Under the pieces are notes generated by a model, which made no database searches, was not told the DNA's origin, and saw only the letters and a program-made list of their open reading frames with translations. Below, in pieces: positions 21,546 to 33,893 of a stretch of DNA of 64,000 nucleotides. The DNA comes from Amborella trichopoda. Lineage: Eukaryota; Streptophyta; Magnoliopsida; Amborellales; Amborellaceae. The stretch is taken from assembly GCF_000471905.2 (NCBI RefSeq), contig NW_006499436.1, forward strand, positions 3,869,272-3,933,271, given 5' to 3'. The translations under genes were made by a program, and so were the position numbers. The first letter of the stretch is position 1, and each line of letters opens with the position of its first letter.

Positions 21546-23069
21546 CTTATCACGACCCCGACCCCGACCCCTACCGTACTCGCCGGGCCTGTCGGAGGAC
21601 AATAGGGTGTGGGATCGCAACCACAAGTAGCGAAGGCCACTCAGGTGGGAGTGCGCTCAACGCTTTAAAAAGAAGGAATCAAAGTCAACCACATAACCAC
21701 AAAAGGCCGGACAAACAAGTCTCAAACTACATATAATAGCTCCAAAATATTACAAAAGAGTCCAAGGCACTAAAGCCCAACAACAAAACATAGTTCCAAT
21801 ACAAAGTGAACTATATCGCCAAACTGTTTGATGTTCTTAAAGGAAGTTCTTGTTTTCACATAAGAAAATCCAGGGTGACACCCTCATAGAAAAACGGTCA
21901 TAACTTTCAAATCACAAGGAATTTCATCATGATTCCAAAACCATTTTCAAAATAGATTCGTCTATCTATCATTTAGAAGTGGTTTGATCTCATTCTAATA
22001 TGTTTTGGTCAGTAAAATGCTCCACACAAAAACACATTAAATCCCTGAAATTTTATTTCATAAATCTAGCATGCTTCCGTAAATGGTTAATAACTACCAA
22101 ATCAAATGAGATATCAACAAGGGGTCTTTTCCATGATAAAATAGATTTAATGGGCTACTTTCCCACCAAATTTCATGATCTAAGGAGATATTTAAGATAC
22201 TCAAATGATCTCTCAAACAGATGCCACATTTCTGGAAATCAGAACACATTTTACAGGAATTTCAATAGCATGCACCCGCACTCACATTCACAACCATATT
22301 CATAATTGAGTTTCATACTTTGATTAGGTAAGGAAACATGCATTAACATAAGCAAGAAGACATAACTAGATCCAATTACCTGCACCAATAGAAACTCCAA
22401 AGGGTTCCATCCGCTTCACCTCAAATGCCAACAAGGATTGGGTTCAAGCTCAAGGAATAAGGCTTGGAGAGGTTTCAAAGGCTCAAGGGAGGAGAAGGAG
22501 AACGTGGGTGGAAGAGGGCAGTGAGGAGAGAGAGAGAAAATGTGATGGGTAAGAAGGGGTTATAAATAAGCATGGATGGTGGCAACATGCAATTGCCACA
22601 TGGCACACAAGTGGGCATGGATGAGGAGAGAGAGGGAGCAATTATGGGAGACATGATGATGGGATGGAAGCATGCATGTGCCACATGGCACTCATGCATG
22701 GAGAGAGAAAGCAAGCATGAGAGAGAAGAAGCACCCCTAGACCACCATACACCACCCGCACCCAGCGGCGTGCTCATGTATCCGCGCTCTCAACACGCAT
22801 CCAGCCATTCGTGCTCACCAGCACGGTCATCCATCTGCGCTCAACGGCACAACATCCATCCGCGCTCAACAGCACAATATCCATCCGCACTCAACGGCGC
22901 AATATCCATCTGCGCCATCGCCTCGCCGGCGCACTAAAATTACCCCGGAAAAGTCCTGATCCTTACAACCTCATCAAAAGTCTTGCCCACATGCCAGAGC
23001 AAAAAGTAATAACCAAGTACAAGCACTGTCATATAGCAAAATTGCGCTCATCATAATGCATATGAGCGG
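21546..23069. other. Intron 2 sequence, no gene recognised
   Basis: Starts with a short GACCCC-rich stretch, then AT-rich DNA, then purine-rich GAGAGA blocks around 22500-22730. Two partial copies of TGCCACATGGCAC occur near 22595 and 22680. I could not assign it to an element. Confidence 0.4.
22829..22920. repeat. Minisatellite, 25-bp unit, about 3.6 copies
   Basis: ATCCATCyGCGCTCAACGGC starts at 22829, 22854, 22879 and 22904, exactly 25 bp apart, with a few substitutions. Degenerate copies extend left to about 22775. Confidence 0.9.
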
Positions 23070-25483
23070 AGTCGCTATCGATCTTTGGAGTGAAGCATCT
23101 CATACAGTCATTTATCTTATAAATCCGCTGCCAGTAAGGTGCTTGGTGGACTGTTGCCTCATTATGTTCTCTATGGACTTCATCCAGATTATACTTTCTT
23201 GAGAACCTTTGGTTGCATTCGCTATTTCATGTAGACAGGACATTGCAAACTACATTTTCGTCATGGGCTGATGCATGCCAGTTTGTGGACTACACCGTGG
23301 ATTATAACGAGAATCGATGTTTTAATCCCAAAATTGGCGTATTTAAATCTTTAGACATGTCATTTTCATGAGGGGCAGTTTCTTATGCCGATTGGACCAG
23401 CTGATCATGGCAATCAAGCTGCTAAAATTTCCACTCAGAAAGCTAGTTCTTCTTTGCAACAATCGATGACTATTGCCGTGCAACCTTTGTTGACTTCTAA
23501 AGGACAGTCATGCAGCAGCTACTCCTCGAGTTGTACATACTCTGGTATCGGACTTGACAGCAACTACCTCCAATAATAGTAGCCATGATGGAGTGGTTGA
23601 TGATGCTAAGAAAAGAATCACAAGTAATGCAGGTGACAACGTGGCACCACCAATAACAGCAGCATTGTACCCATTTGCTGGGCTGATCCAGTCATCGCAT
23701 ATCAGCGCTCCTGATTCCCTACTCAGCCCTTCTCAGTCTTCTTCCACTTTGGCACCTGTCTTTGTTTGCGAATCTATGCATGCACGACATCCACTAAATA
23801 AGGGGGTCAGCTATGACACTTTCTCAGTTCAGCACCAAACCTTCTTAACAGATACAAAAACATGCCAAACTCTTGTAGTTTTAAATTCACATGAAGGAAT
23901 TATCATTGGATCGAAGCGATGAATGAACAGATCAAAGTGCTACATGAATGCCAGAGAAGATTGTACATAGACCATCCGATAAGAATGTAGCAAGCTATAA
24001 ATGGGTTTATAAAATTAAGTACAAGGCTGGTGGTAGCATTGAACATTTCAAAGCTCGCTCTGTAGCAAAGGGATGTGCTCAAGAAGAAAGCTTGCACTAT
24101 GATGCAACATTTAACGCCTTCACAAGATTGGGCACCATTCAAATTGTCCTCTCCTTAGCCCTCACTTATGGTTGGGATCTTCAGCAGCACAATCTTAAAA
24201 ATGACTTTCTTCATAGTGATCTAAAGGAAGAGGTCAATATGGAACAGTCACCTATGTACAACATAGGAGACAAGAAACCCAAAGTATGCTGACTCACCAA
24301 GGCAATTTATGGACTTAAACTAGGTGCAATGAGCATGCTTTGAGAACTTTCACAAAGACATAACCTCTTGTAGTTTGAAGCACAGTCAAGTCGATTACTC
24401 ATTGTTCATCTGTACTGGCCCACATGCGATCATGATCTTACTACTTTATGTCAATACAAGATAATATTGTTATTACCGAAGGCTTGTGTGGCCATCTTCA
24501 AGCCATAAAGGAACTCTGAAATGCCAAATTCCACATGAAAGATTTGTGTCAATACAAGATAATATTATTACTACCGAAGGCTTGTGTGGCCATCTTCAAA
24601 CCATAAAGGAACTCTGAAATGCCAAATTCCACATGAAAGATTTGTGTTGGCTGAAGTCTTTTCTTAGCATCAAAGTGGACAGAACTACGACTACAATCAT
24701 TCTCTAACAGCATAAGTACCCCTTAGATTTACTTTCTTGCAGTGGCATGAAAGACTGCAAGCCCATAATGACCTCTGCACCTATTCTTCAAGCAGAAGAA
24801 CGTAAAATTGTCTCTGATCCCTAATAAGACCATAACATTGTTGCAGCACTCCAATACCTAATATTCATGCAACCAAACACTGCTTTTTCAATGAACTAGA
24901 TCTCCCAATTTATGCATGCCCCATACTTTACTCATTTTGAAGCAGTGAAATGCATGAACTGGTGACGTACTACTATACTCTCGAGGAGATACTTTTTCCA
25001 ATCCTCTTAAGATTGTTGCCTACTCCTATGCTGATTGGGCCAAACATCCAGCATTTCTTCACTCCATATCTACTTACTGTGTCTTTTTGGGACAAAATCT
25101 AGTTTCACGGAGTAGCAGAAAACAAAGAACCGTGGTTAGGTCAAGCACAGAAGAATACTGATCTATGCTAAAGCATCTTGGACTCAGGATCTGTTGGCAG
25201 ACCTTGGTCAAAACATCTCTATCACTAGTACATTGTGACAACTGAAGCACCATTTCAATTTATCTCAATCCAGTCCATCATAGGAAGACTAAGTCATCGA
25301 AATTAATCGGCACTTCATAAGAGAAAAAGAGTGATGATCAAGAAATTGTGGCGAGATTCAGCAGTACTGTAATCAAGTTGTGGATATTTTGACCAAGGTG
25401 CTCACTAGGAATCAATATGGTTTCTTAAAGCCAAACAGCCAAACTGTCCATGGTTCAAACCACAACAGAATTAGCGAGGGGGC
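23070..25483 (+). pseudogene. Ty1/copia pol remnant (integrase end, RT, RNase H)
   Basis: The C-terminal part of integrase is seen first (LWSEASHTVIYLIN, then GLHPDYTFLRTFGC in another frame). A decayed linker follows. The RT begins at about 23948 with SYKWVYKIKYKAGGSIEHFK and ALTYGWDLQQH. The palm motif YVDD is destroyed and lies in a 98-bp duplication. RNase H and the C-terminal VVDILTKVLTRNQYGF precede a purine tract GCGAGGGGGCA at 25474-25483, the expected position before a 3' LTR. The 5' half of the element is missing and no matching LTR pair was found, so it is a truncated copy. Stops are frequent. Confidence 0.88.
24449..24644 (+). repeat. Tandem duplication of 98 bp inside the copia RT
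   Basis: TGTCAATACAAGATAATATT starts at 24449 and 24547, and the two 98-bp copies differ at about three positions. The duplication starts at the codon run that should encode YVDD. Confidence 0.95.
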
Positions 25484-26885
25484 ATTAGCACTATGAGATG
25501 TTTTGTCCTAGTATTGGAGCATTCTTGTAATATTTGCTATTCTTATTGTTGGGTTTTTGTGGCCATTTAAAGGCCTTATGAGAGCATGTAATGAAAATAT
25601 ATAATGAATTGACTCCAATGGGAGTATGGTCCAGCTTGGACTGTAGGGCATTACCAATGCCATAGACTCACATGAGTTTTGACTAGCTATGACTCAATGT
25701 GAAGTCCAAAACCCGTAGTCATGGGCATCATGTAAGCACAACCAATAAGGGTTTCAATGTGGGGTTATCCCTAGATGAGGTCGGAGATGTGCCCATGACA
25801 GTTGGTCAGGGAACATGGATTTGACCCCTATGTGTGATGGATGTGGCCTGAGAGGACAAGGGCCTAAATCCTCATCAATACCATCACACGACATGTACAC
25901 TAGATAGTCGTCCGGGAAGCAACCTTTTGGATAAGGGTGTGTGACGTGTACATGTGTAGAAGAGATGACTCCCTGCAACACTGGACTTTGTTGGAAGAAC
26001 CCATGGAGCAAACTGCTTAAATGGGCATGGACTTGTCCTCAATGAGGGACCTATAATCCATGGTCAAGGATCGTATCTTCTCCACTTATTGGCTGACTTT
26101 GATGGTCTAATCACGAACCCCTACGATGGGTTGTGGGTCATGGGATCAGTTAGGTCATTTTGAAAAGGTGCAGTGAGATGCGGTCTCTAGAGAGGATGGA
26201 GTCCTCAATGTTTTTGTCTTAATGCTAACTCTATGTATCCAATTCCCATCAAAATTTTTTAGATATGTTTTAATTATTTTTCAGATAATTAAAATGAAAT
26301 TTTAGACCTCTCTAGGTATTTTATTTTATTGAAATATGATTTTTTTTTAAACAAAGAAAAATCAATTTCTTGGATTTATTTTAATCAAAAAGAAAAATAA
26401 AATATTTGGAGGTTTTATAAAAATTATTTTATTATCTGAAAATTATTGGGGGCCCATTGGGCTCATTGGGCACACCATATTGTGGGGATGTGAGGCCCAA
26501 ATGGCCGCCCACCTCGTCCATAGTTTCCTAAATTGAAAGATGGCAATTATGCCATATGTTGACTTGATATTTTAGAAAACCTTTTTGTATAGAGATTCGG
26601 ATTGATTTCAAAATAGGAATGTGTAAGAAATTAATTTTGATTGATTGATTACTTTCTCTTCACAAAATATTTGATGGGAATGGAGTTATAGAAACTGAGG
26701 GATAAGGTTCCATATCATTCTTTTAATCATGATGGCTTATTTAGGGAATGAATGGTTGAGATCTCTTCATCCCATAGGTCTCCAAGATCAAAAGTCAAGA
26801 CTAAACCTCATAACGATGGCAAAACCCTAACCCTAGAAACCCTAGCCTCTTGTATATAAATACTAGCTATGGGGGTTCTATTTCA

Positions 26886-26919
<34 letters not shown>

Positions 26920-28089
26920 AACAACCAAAGGGGGCACGCCTCACTCAAGCCTTCTCTCTCTTCTTCTCTCATCCAAATTAGAGTTTAGGAAAGAGTTAAC
27001 CCTAAGGGGTGGCACGCCCAAGACACACAAGTCCTAGCCCTAGGTCCTTGCCTCAAGCTCATATGTTGAGCCTTGATCAAGGAAATGCCATGTGATGCTC
27101 TTTACGGTTTTTGCCTAGGCTTCCCTAATTGTGAAGTGCGTTTGTGAACCAAGATCTCATGCGCCATCGGTGGAGGAGACCGGGTTTGGGGTGTACAAAA
27201 TCCTTAGGGGTAACCTGAGGCAAGGTACACAGTATTTCACATTTCGTGTTTTTGTTGCTTTTAATGCTTCCTTATGTGATTTTCAGTTCTACATGATGAA
27301 TGTAATTTTCTTTTAATGGCATGCAAGTGAGAGATCTTGGCTACGCCATTAAGTCAAAATTGCAATTTGGACACTTGAAAGTGATCCGGGTGGCAATATG
27401 TATAAAAAGGTAGAAAAATTTTAATCGGTATTGACTTGCCCGGTCACCTAGTCCACCTTTCACTTATGTTTATTATTTTTGTGATGTTCCTCCTTATATT
27501 TCTCATGTATGTAACGGTACAAGAGTAAATGGTTCGTAACCTTAGAACGTGTATATTCATGCATATGGGTTTCCAAATAAGTTATGGAACTTATCTCCTT
27601 CTCTTCCACACATCATCTATGGGTCACCTCCTTCTCTTCCACACATCCTTTGTCTTCTTCTCCTCTTACTTTTAATAAAGTTTCACAAACCTCCATAACT
27701 AAGTACGAGGATAAATCATCCAAGTCATGAGTGAACCAACCATGTCACTTAAGTTACTGAACAAATCAACTTAGTCATATGCATGGGCGTGGAGGAGTCC
27801 ACTCCAGCAAACCCTTGGCAATTCATGCAAAATGTATTGAGCATCTCACAATAAGATGATACTAAATTCTTCAATAAGAAAAACCAGTAATTGATTTTTA
27901 ACCAATTCAACCCAACCAACTATCCAGTTGACAAAAAATACTAATCCTTCAAGTATCATCAATTTTGCATCATCATTTAAAAGTGGGATATAGGTTTCGC
28001 ATATAGACCAATGTATAATAGTATCAACATGAACAGTGCCAGGAAGGCATGTCACCATATAGTACACTTGAAAAAGGTAGGAAACTAAC
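25484..28089. other. Intron 2 sequence, possible LTR-like promoter region
   Basis: The first 150-200 bp may be the 3' LTR of the copia remnant, but its end is not visible. A (TC)n microsatellite of about 15 repeats lies at 26888-26918, just downstream of a TATATAAATA (26854-26863) and an AACCCTAACCCTAGAAACCC stretch. A TATA box followed by CT repeats is typical of a plant LTR or promoter, but I found no second copy to prove an LTR. Confidence 0.4.
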
Positions 28090-28135
28090 CTGGGGGGGAT
28101 GTGTCATGATCACAGATATATACTCGCATACTCCC
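28090..28135 (-). CDS. Host gene exon 2 (46-nt micro-exon-sized)
   Basis: The acceptor TTGCACAG precedes 28135 and the donor CCCAG|GTTAGT follows 28090. It encodes GSMRVYICDHDTSPP plus the first base of a Glu codon. It is only 46 nt long and is isolated by more than 10 kb of intron on each side, yet it is open and in phase with both neighbours. An automated annotation could easily miss it. Confidence 0.85.
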
Positions 28136-31100
28136 CTGTGCAACAGTTTAAAGATGTCAACAAAGTACACTAGACATCAAAGCAAATACATTTAAGCTTT
28201 TGCGATACTATCAATTCTCAGATAGATTTATCTATAAAAACTAGATTAGATAAATTGGGCATTTCGAATTCATAACATAGACCATTATGCCTCCTAGCAT
28301 GGGAAAGATTATCCAAACAAACATAAACACTATGCTGCATACAATTCAAAGTGTTAAACATTTACAGTTATTCATAAAATAAGTAACTTATAAAAGGCTG
28401 AAACAAAGTGCTAATAAGTACAATGTCCAAAGAAAGGATATGCAAGAATATCAGAAAAATTAGAAGTGCTAAATCCGAGTGCAGGAACTCTGGTGAGGGA
28501 TAGGGAGAAGAACAAATAATTATTCAAATGTGTTCAGTTACAAGAGTAAACCTCGCACTAAAGCTAAATGTTTCTACCTTCTTGGGAATTTATAGCTTCC
28601 GAAGAAATTTGAACTCAGAGCACATGGTAACCAAGATTGATGCATTTCAAAACCAAAAATAAACGTCCCAATGTTATATCATATATATTTTTGAGAGAGA
28701 GTAAGATGACTATATTAAGTTCCGATATTGTTACAAAAAACCCACAAGATGCGATTATAGGACAGACCGGATACTCAGATTGTACAAACAAAAAGCAGCA
28801 ATAGAACTAAGGGGTAATTATACAACGAAAAATTAGTAACAAAGCATCAAGATGGAATGCAAAGAGGAAAATAAGTAAAGGAATGTAGAGGGAAAGAGAA
28901 GAAGAAGATGAAGGAGGAGAAGAAGGGGGAGGAGGAGGAGTTAAGGAAAAATTGCAAAAAGAGAAGGGGAAGAGAAGTGAGGTGCCTGTCAGCCACTACA
29001 TGAGAAGCCAAGAGTTAGAATAGGAAAGAGAGGCATGAGAAAGGTAAAAAGGATAGTTCAGAAGAAGAAAGTGAGAATAGATGACAGTGACAAATAAAAG
29101 GTAAGAAACAACACACTTAAAGGGGAAGAGGAGAAGGGGAGTAGTGCAGTTTTGATAGAGAAGGTTCAATGGAAAGCCACGAGAACCAGAAGGCAACGAG
29201 GCCCTGAGCGAGAAGAAGAGGTTAAAGAGTAGGAAAGGGTAGAGGAACGTAAGCAGAGAATGGCAGAAAAGAAGTATAGCATAAGGGATGTTTGGAGGAG
29301 AGGACAGACGAACAAGAAAGACTGGCGAGTGTGAGAGAGTGAAGTCTGGGAGCAAAGAAGTAGTGAGACAAGAAAGAAAACGGGGGGATGTCAGCCAAAG
29401 CATACATACACCTGCCAAGCTCTCGGCCACAACAACTACTTTGTGGCTGAGGGATGGGGGATGGGGGATTTCAGCCCAGCTAGTGATCCACCATAACCCG
29501 CCAAGGAAAGTACTTAGAATTAGGGAGAAAAATGGTCCCCTAATCATCTTCCTGCACAGGACGCCCAAAGTAAGGGCGTGGGGGGGAGCAACGTGCATAA
29601 GCATCATTCCTCCAACATCTGTTACATGGCAGCAAAGTTTCATACTCTCTTTCTCTTTTTTTTTAATTATTATTATTTTTTCTTTTTTACCTCTTTTTTC
29701 CATTTTTCCGCTTTTTTCCTTCCTAGTTTTTTCTATAGTACTTCTTATTTTGTGCTTTAGATGGCAAGAATGGAGAGGAGGGGGAACGAAAGAATGAGAG
29801 AAACGTAACAGAGAGATATGGGTCCTTAGAGGGTGGGGAAGATTTCCAAACTATGCAGGGGAGAGATTGTGAAAAAAGGAACAAAGTGTGATTAGAGGAA
29901 GCAAGTTAGAGAGACCCTCAACGAACTGAGAAAAGGAAAGAGAACTTCTATAGAGTGGATGAGAGTGAGGCAGCTGAAAAGTATTGGGTGAGGAGGATAG
30001 CAAGGACAAAGACCCCTTAGATTTCGGGAGACCAATATAGAGATAGTATGAGGTACCAGCTAGAGATAGAGGGAAGGGGTTAGAGACTTAGAAGGAAAAA
30101 GGGAAAAAGAGCCTTTGAGAGCGAGAAAAGAGGAAAGTCAAGATATAAACTATGATAAGAACACCATGCTAAAGCACCATCCTTTGCTAGCCTGTCAAGG
30201 TTGTGTTGGCCTCTCTCGGAATTTGTCTGAATGTCACTTGAATGGCCCTACAAAGGATGTTATCCAAGACATGAACTAATCTCCAAGGAGGCAGAGCTGT
30301 CTTAGATGCCTAAGCTTTGACATTTGAGAGTCTCCTTCCATAATGAGGTTACATATTCAGATGCTATCAGGATGGACCATTATGGACCTTCTAGAAAAGT
30401 CGCTGCTTCAACAGTATGAGAGCCAAAGAAGCCAATGGAACCTCAAAACAAGAGGATGATTCTTTCACTATTCACTAGCGTAACTCCAAAATCCGAGGGG
30501 CTAGGGTTTCCAAGGGAGCAACCACCAGTTTAAAGTCTGAGGGAACCAAGAGGAAAGGGTACCCAAACTGCCCAAATCCTGGGAGGTCTAGGGGACAGGT
30601 GTCAAGACCCCAACTTGGTGCATGTGTGCTGGTCAAGGGCACGGCCAGAAGCCTCCTTGACACAATCACCGACTAGCCAACTAGCCCCTCATGCTCATAA
30701 TAGGCATCCATGCTACTTTGCAGCAAGTAGCATCCACTCGTAGTCACCCAGTTTTTTATATCTACATTCATATTTGAGAGGGTGGTGTAGCGGACAAGGA
30801 AAGTGCACATCATGATGCATGGGAGCGTGAACTTCCCCACCACATGGTGGCACTAATCGATGGTGGCTGACTGAGGCACCCGGCTGGGCAGGTGCCAAGT
30901 TTGAATTCAAATTCAAACTAAGCAAGGCATGGCTAAAGACATGGGCTGCGAGAAAGGGGGAGATGGTTACACAACTTGACCTATGCTGAATGGCCAGTGG
31001 CCTCACCCCAGGACGTGGCTTGAGGGTGGTGACTGATCATGCAGACTGTTGTAACTGGCCGAGTGATGACTCTTGTAACCGCCCAAGACAACGGCTGCAT

Positions 31101-32009
31101 ACCTACCTGCCAGGTGCCTTGGACCAAGTGCCTTTGAACAGGCCATGTGAAATGGCTAGTCACCACATGCATACCATTTGAATTTAGTCGGTTGTAACTT
31201 GGGATCTATATATACCCCTGGCCCAGGCCCTTGGTGCGCATCTATGGAAGTATGCTTTGTAACTGTACATCTTGAATAAAGTGGGCTACGGCCCTCAGCC
31301 CATTTGTCTTGCACTGTGCACGAGTGTGATGCACGTGTTTTCTTACTTGGTGCACACAGAAAGGCTGAACTTGATCCTTGATGACATGGCTAAGAGTCCG
31401 GGCTGCGTGGTACTAAATGAAAGAAATGGCCCTGTGGTCCTAGGGAGAATAGACTATCCCAGTTACTAAGGAAGGTAGAGAGACCTAGGTTACTATAGAC
31501 CAGCAATTCCTGAGCCCAGAACCAAGTCTCGGATGTAATAGAGTTAGAGAGGGATTGAGATTCGAAAGATACTTGCATTTCACTCCTTCCAACCCTCCTT
31601 AGCAACGCAAAGACTCCACTGCCCAAAGATGTCTACCATTTTTTGGAATAGGAGGGGAGGGGAGGCCATAAATAGTTGGGATAGGGGTTCTGGCATTACC
31701 CAAAGTAAACCAAATAGATGAAGCAGATTTGACTACAGGGTGGAGGTGAACTGGAAAAAGAGAAAAAGATGATTAGTACATGGCACATAATATCAACAAG
31801 AAATGGCTAATAAATACCTAGAACTAAAATTACAATTTCACTTGAATAAAAGAAACGATCGAGATTACAGTCAAGATAATGAGATGGCCAGGGTCTTCAA
31901 CCAACAACGACCAGAGCATCCATGTTACTTCCCATAGTGTACTCCGTATTTTTCATGGATCCCAACTTATAATATAAGGGTATAACCATTGCAAACAATT
32001 ATCGATATT
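28136..32009. other. Intron 1 sequence, purine-rich tract and candidate solo LTR
   Basis: 28860-30130 is strongly purine-rich on the plus strand (GAAGAAG, GGAGGAGG blocks), giving long but meaningless reading frames on both strands. 30600-31358 starts TGTCAAGACCC and contains TATATATACCCC and CTTGAATAAAGTGG, a TATA box and polyadenylation signal spaced as in a plant LTR. No second copy or clear target duplication was found. Confidence 0.35.
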
Positions 32010-32015
32010 GAGACT

Positions 32016-32036
32016 ATTAGGAGATATGGTCAACAA
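32016..32036 (+). repeat. 21-nt inverted repeat, left border of the inverted copia segment
   Basis: ATTAGGAGATATGGTCAACAA. Its reverse complement, with one change, is at 34401-34421. It also matches the first bases of the 3' LTR (from about 37150, TTAGGATATATGGTC). Confidence 0.9.
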
Positions 32037-32311
32037 CGCGAGACAGTATGGTTGTCTTTATCACAATATGTGCATTTCTTCTTTGGGCGACCTTTGGTGG
32101 CATCTTCATTAGAAGAACGGTCTCCCTATGAGGCCTTTGAAACGAGTAAAATAGAGGCCTCAATAAACTGCGGTTGAACATGCAAATCTTGTTGCTTTTA
32201 CTTCTTGAAGAAGTAAAGCATATGCACACTGGAATGTGGGAAGGGGATCGATAAAACCTGGCTTCTCAGAGCACCATATAATTCGTATAAGCCCATTAAA
32301 AACTTTATTAC

Positions 32312-32354
32312 TTTTTTTTTTGAGAGAAAGTTAACATAAAAAAAAAAAAAGTTG
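32312..32354 (-). mobile_element. Very short LINE 3'-end stub
   Basis: A 43-bp insertion in the copia gag is bounded by TATTAC (32306-32311 and 32355-32360). On the minus strand it ends TGTTAACTTTCTCTC followed by an A run. The full-length LINE in this window ends GGTTAACTTTTTCG followed by an A run, so this looks like an extremely 5'-truncated LINE insertion. Confidence 0.45.
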
Positions 32355-32578
32355 TATTACTTTCACACACTATTGGATATCCGCCATGGCCTTGGCCAAA
32401 CCACAAGAACAAAGGGAAAGGGTATTATAAGATTGCAATTCGTCCCAATAAGCTTTGAGCTTTGTAAAATAAGATGCAATCGAAAAAGAACCTTGTTGCG
32501 GATTGCAATGTCACAAGAGCTTTGATAAATGTGAGGCACATTTTTCTGAGAAAAGCGATCATTAAAATCACTCCAAAC

Positions 32579-33464
32579 CAGTGTTTTAAATTGCAAGATG
32601 CAGCCCAATGCGTTGGGGGGGCTGATGCGGCTCAATGCGGTCCAAATGCAAGTGCATCACCCCGATCTTTTCAATAAATATAAAAATATTCTAAGAAATC
32701 TAAAAAACTAGGTTAATGCATAAAAAAAAATCTAGAGGTGATTTATGTAATAATAGGTATTTAGTTTATTCATTAACTCCAAAAGTATCAATGATTGGAG
32801 ATTTTGTATCCACTAGCCCCTGATAGACCATAGAAAACATTAGAAAGTAGAAAGTAGAAATTTGAAACTAGCTTCATAAAGCATTCAACAACCACAATCA
32901 CAAATTTGCAACCACAAACTTTGAAGTTACAAAATGCAAACTAAAAGTCTACGAAGATTAAAGAGTTCAAAACTTGAAGCAAATATCGCTTTCTTCTCGG
33001 CCCTTTAAACCCTCGATTTGCTGTCAAAACTTCGCTAAAGCTGCCTCAAATCAACATCCAAAATAAACAAATCAACAACCCAAGATCAACCAAGACGAAA
33101 ATCTATGAATTTCAAAAAAAAAAAATTTCCGCCACTTTTTTTTTGATTTGATGAAGCAAAGGCCAAGAACGTGGCTGTTTTTGGTAGTTTAGGGGGTTTA
33201 ATAAACCCCCTAACCCCCCCCCCCCCCCTTCCAAAAAAAAAAAAAAAAACCCTTTCCTCCCTTTTTCGAGGCTTAAAAAGTAAATACCCATTATCGAGGG
33301 CCTTTTTTCAGATCACTCGTTGGTCGTGTATGCGCCCTATGCGAGATGTAGCGCATATGCAAGCGTATCCCTCCAAAATGCATATTCATGCGATGCGGTT
33401 GCTAGCACATAACGCGTTATGCGGTCGCATATGCGACGGGGTGTGGCTGCATTTTAAAAGACCG
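32579..33464. mobile_element. Non-autonomous hAT-like DNA transposon inside copia gag
   Basis: Perfect 8-bp duplications CTCCAAAC flank it (32571-32578 and 33465-33472), as for hAT elements. The left end is CAGTGTTTTAAATTGCA; the right end, reverse-complemented, is CGGTCTTTTAAAATGCA. The 886-bp interior has no transposase. It carries repeated ATGCG/CGCAT motifs near both ends, as subterminal transposase-binding repeats would, plus a C run followed by an A run at about 33210-33250. The gag codons on either side join exactly once one duplication is removed, which proves that this is an insertion. Confidence 0.88.
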
Positions 33465-33881
33465 CTCCAAACTTCACTGGCAGTTTCGGCATACATCACA
33501 CTATCTCTAATGTCAGCATAGACAGAGTTAAGAATCCAAGAACATACCATATGATCACAACGTTCCCATTGAGAGAAGGTTGCATCAGATTTCGCAGGTT
33601 TGGGAAGAGATCCATTTACAAATCCGAACTTGTTCTTGGCCGTGAGAGTCATTCTCCTTGCCCTGAACCAAGTACAATAGTTGTCACCTACCAAGGTTTG
33701 AGAGACAATGACATTTCCTTGATTGTCTGAAGCATGGAGAAAGAAAGGTGCCTCAAAGGTTTCAGTAATTGAATCCATTGGTGTTTTAGCCATGTCGTGG
33801 ATAATGGAAATGAAGAATAGGCAGTCAAGGAAGGCGAAGAATTTTAGAGAGAGAAAAAGGTTACGCAACTACAACCCATAA

Positions 33882-33893
33882 GCTCTAATACCA
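33882..33893 (-). other. Primer-binding site of the copia element (inverted)
   Basis: On the minus strand TGGTATTAGAGC, complementary to the 3' end of initiator tRNA-Met and typical of plant copia elements. It lies between the inverted LTR and the inverted gag, which fixes the orientation of this half. Confidence 0.9.

Larger units (their letters stand above)
32037..33793 (-). pseudogene. Copia gag, inverted and interrupted by a hAT-like element
   Basis: Starts at the ATG at 33793 (MAKTPMDS). The Retrotran_gag_3-type N-terminus is clear: PFFLHASDNQGNVIVS, GDNYCTWFRARRMTLTAKNK, VCSWILNSVYADIRDS, SEVWS. The insertion at 32579-33464 splits the protein at EVWS, and the match resumes at 32570 with VWSDFNDRFSQ. 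Further on, KLKAYWDELQSYNTLSLCSC, DPLP and AYALLLQE follow, and then a zinc knuckle KCTYCDKDNHTVSRC (C-x2-C-x4-H-x4-C) at about 32040-32095. Gag would coat the genomic RNA in the particle. Frame changes and a stop after the knuckle make it non-functional. Confidence 0.88.

Noticed and set aside
21182..21640. A 152-codon minus-strand frame taken as one protein
   Set aside because: Only the part from about 21545 downwards is LINE RT. The first part (GVGVGV) translates a GACCCC-rich non-LINE flank, so the frame is chimeric by chance.
28996..29703. A 235-codon minus-strand frame overlapping a 169-codon plus-strand frame
   Set aside because: It lies in a purine-rich low-complexity tract that lacks stops by composition. 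The product is Leu/Ser/Phe-rich with no motif, and it lies inside intron 1 of the host gene.
33170..33270. C run followed by A run as a possible poly(A) end of a retroposon
   Set aside because: The run lies inside the hAT-like element defined by perfect 8-bp duplications and has no separate duplication of its own.
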